From assembly GCA_010671965.1 (NCBI GenBank), contig JAAHIC010000287.1:1-6223 (forward strand): a DNA stretch of 6,223 bases. The letters run 5' to 3'. This DNA is from Leptolyngbya sp. SIO4C5 (GTDB lineage: Bacteria; Cyanobacteriota; Cyanobacteriia; Phormidesmidales; Phormidesmidaceae). Every line of letters starts with the position of its first letter. Position 1 is the first letter of the stretch. This document shows, piece after piece, positions 4,653 to 6,223 of this stretch. Made by a program: the position numbers and the translations under genes. The notes under the pieces are model-generated. The model searched no databases, was not told the DNA's origin, and saw only the letters and a program-made list of their open reading frames with translations.

Positions 4653-5740
4653 TGAAGCAGATTTTGAAAGATTTCCAACTGAGTGGTGTCGCGCACGATG
4701 AGGAAAACGCCGAGGCCGAGTAGCAGCACTAATCCCGTTTGCATCACGTTTTCCTGAACGCGGGCGGGTAGAGGCTTGCCTCTGACGGCTTCCGCTAACA
4801 GAAAGGCGAGCTGGCCCCCGTCAAGAGCGGGCAAGGGCAGAATATTGATAATGGCTAGGTTGATGCTGATGATAGCGGTGAAAGGAAATAGGGTCGTGAT
4901 GTTGTTGTGGACAAGTCCGGCCCCCTGCTCAACGATCTTAACGGGGCCAGCTACCTGTCCGGCCATTTCCGAAAAGTTAGAGATCAACAGGCCGAAGCCC
5001 TTAACCGTCCGCACCAGCATCCCCTGAAACTCCTGGGCCGCTAGCGTAAAAATTTCAATCGGGTTGTCGGCTCGGCGATAGACGATAGTGCCATTGGGCT
5101 GTAGCTGCACTCCAATAATGGCGTTGCCATCGGGGCCGCGCTCTGGCACCACGGTTAGGTCAAGCTGGCGATCGCCTCGCTGGACGGTCAAATCGATCGG
5201 CTGCTCAGGGCTGCTTTTAATTAGATCCACCAGGCTTGGGATGGTGTCTTCGGTCGTACCGAGAGACTTGCCATTCGCCACCATAATCACGTCCCCTGGC
5301 TTAAGACCTGCTTGGGCCGCAGGGGCGCTTTCCGACATCACCTGGGGCACCAGAACACCCGGTTCAGAAGCGAAGTTTTGGGGAACGCCGACGCTCGCAT
5401 ATTGGGCGACAAAGACAAGATAGGCAAACAGCAAATTGGCAATGACGCCAGCACTAATCACAATCGCCCGGTCTAAGATAGGGCGGTTTCTCAGTAGGTC
5501 GGGGTCGTTTTCAGCAATTTTGCTATCTGGATCATCGTCTGGGAAGCCGACGAAGCCGCCAAAGGGGATAGCTCGCAGCGAATATTGGGTTTGGGGGCCT
5601 TCATACTTGAGTAAAATGGGGCCGAAGCCAATGGCAAATTTGTTAACGTGAATGCCCTGCAATCTTGCGGCTAAAAAGTGTCCCAACTCGTGAACAAAAA
5701 TCAGAACCGCGAGAACGGCGATCGCTGCTAAAACCGACAT
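4649..5740 (-). CDS. rseP: RIP metalloprotease RseP (site-2 protease family)
   Basis: This 363-residue membrane zinc protease cuts substrates inside the membrane, in other bacteria anti-sigma factors and leftover signal peptides. The first membrane helix carries the zinc site HELGH (His17, Glu18, His21). IPFGGFVGFPDDDPDS follows (58-73). A second hydrophobic helix lies at about 92-113. A single PDZ domain occupies about 120-205, with VMSESAPAAQAGLKPGDVI as its signature. The third membrane region has NLAIINILPLPALDGGQ, in which Asp307 is the third zinc ligand. A C-terminal helix lies at about 333-350. One PDZ domain rather than the two of E. coli RseP, and the shorter length, are usual in cyanobacteria and plastids. 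ATG at 5740 places HExxH 17 residues from the N-terminus, as expected; no clear ribosome site is seen. Its stop overlaps the nth start. Confidence 0.96.
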   Translation of the reverse strand: MSVLAAIAVLAVLIFVHELGHFLAARLQGIHVNKFAIGFGPILLKYEGPQTQYSLRAIPFGGFVGFPDDDPDSKIAENDPDLLRNRPILDRAIVISAGVIANLLFAYLVFVAQYASVGVPQNFASEPGVLVPQVMSESAPAAQAGLKPGDVIMVANGKSLGTTEDTIPSLVDLIKSSPEQPIDLTVQRGDRQLDLTVVPERGPDGNAIIGVQLQPNGTIVYRRADNPIEIFTLAAQEFQGMLVRTVKGFGLLISNFSEMAGQVAGPVKIVEQGAGLVHNNITTLFPFTAIISINLAIINILPLPALDGGQLAFLLAEAVRGKPLPARVQENVMQTGLVLLLGLGVFLIVRDTTQLEIFQNLLQ

Positions 5741-5958
5741 AAAGACTATCTACTGTTAATTTTCAGACCAATATTGCTCTATTCTATCGTTTGGCCTGCT
5801 ATCCTGACTGGACTCGGTTTGGGACGGTTCTTTCTACCTGCCGCAATTTTTAGGCAGTTTCGGCCAGGTGGCACTGCCCGCCTGAGGCAATCGGGACGCA
5901 CTGCTCTCCTCGTCTGCGGCAAAGGCTGAGTTGCTACCCAAGATCCAACCGCCACAGT
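5741..5958. other. serS-rseP intergenic region with competing inverted repeats
   Basis: No gene is evident in these 218 bp. GGCAG(T) at 5853-5858 can pair either with CTGCC at 5838-5842 or with ACTGCC at 5873-5878, giving two mutually exclusive hairpins. Neither is followed by a T-tract on the minus strand, so no good serS terminator is seen. TAGAAT (minus strand, 5786-5781) could be a -10 box for rseP about 40 bp before its start, but no -35 box fits. Both signals are weak. Confidence 0.3.

Positions 5959-6223
<265 letters not shown>

Larger units (their letters stand above)
137..5725. repeat. HIP1 octamers (GCGATCGC), ten copies dispersed
   Basis: Perfect GCGATCGC occurs at 137, 1309, 1999, 2087, 2507, 2862, 3404, 4035, 5168 and 5718 (first base of each). 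All lie inside coding sequence. About one copy per 620 bp is far above chance and is a known hallmark of many cyanobacterial genomes. Confidence 0.9.

Overview
The window looks like ordinary chromosomal DNA from a cyanobacterium. Three things point there. Ycf54, a factor of the aerobic chlorophyll cyclase found in oxygenic phototrophs, is encoded. The octamer GCGATCGC (HIP1) occurs ten times in 6.2 kb. The S14 protein is the 100-residue cyanobacterial/plastid type. I see no transposase, integrase, CRISPR array, phage gene, tRNA or rRNA.

The left half (1-3478) is read on the plus strand. It begins with the C-terminal ATPase domain of a Wzc/CpsD-like polysaccharide protein, cut by the window edge. 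Then come pdxJ (pyridoxine 5'-phosphate synthase), ycf54, a small exported protein of unknown function made of two similar SPOR-like halves, and an NADP-type beta-hydroxyacid dehydrogenase resembling glyoxylate/succinic semialdehyde reductases. The last four genes have gaps of 82, 26 and 22 bp and could be one operon.

The right half (3574-6223) is read on the minus strand. From right to left it holds the C-terminal end of serS (cut by the window edge), a 218-bp gap, rseP (site-2 intramembrane protease), nth (endonuclease III, start codon overlapping the rseP stop by 4 bp) and rpsN (ribosomal protein S14). rpsN appears to have its own promoter, inside a perfect 16-bp palindrome, and its own intrinsic terminator, which lies in the convergent gap between the two halves.

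I did not find a clear new biological system. The points most worth a second look are the tandem-repeat exported protein next to ycf54, the two perfect palindromes at regulatory positions (3915-3930 and 2587-2600), the likely TTG start of pdxJ, and the altered Walker A' motif and missing tyrosine cluster in the Wzc-like ATPase.
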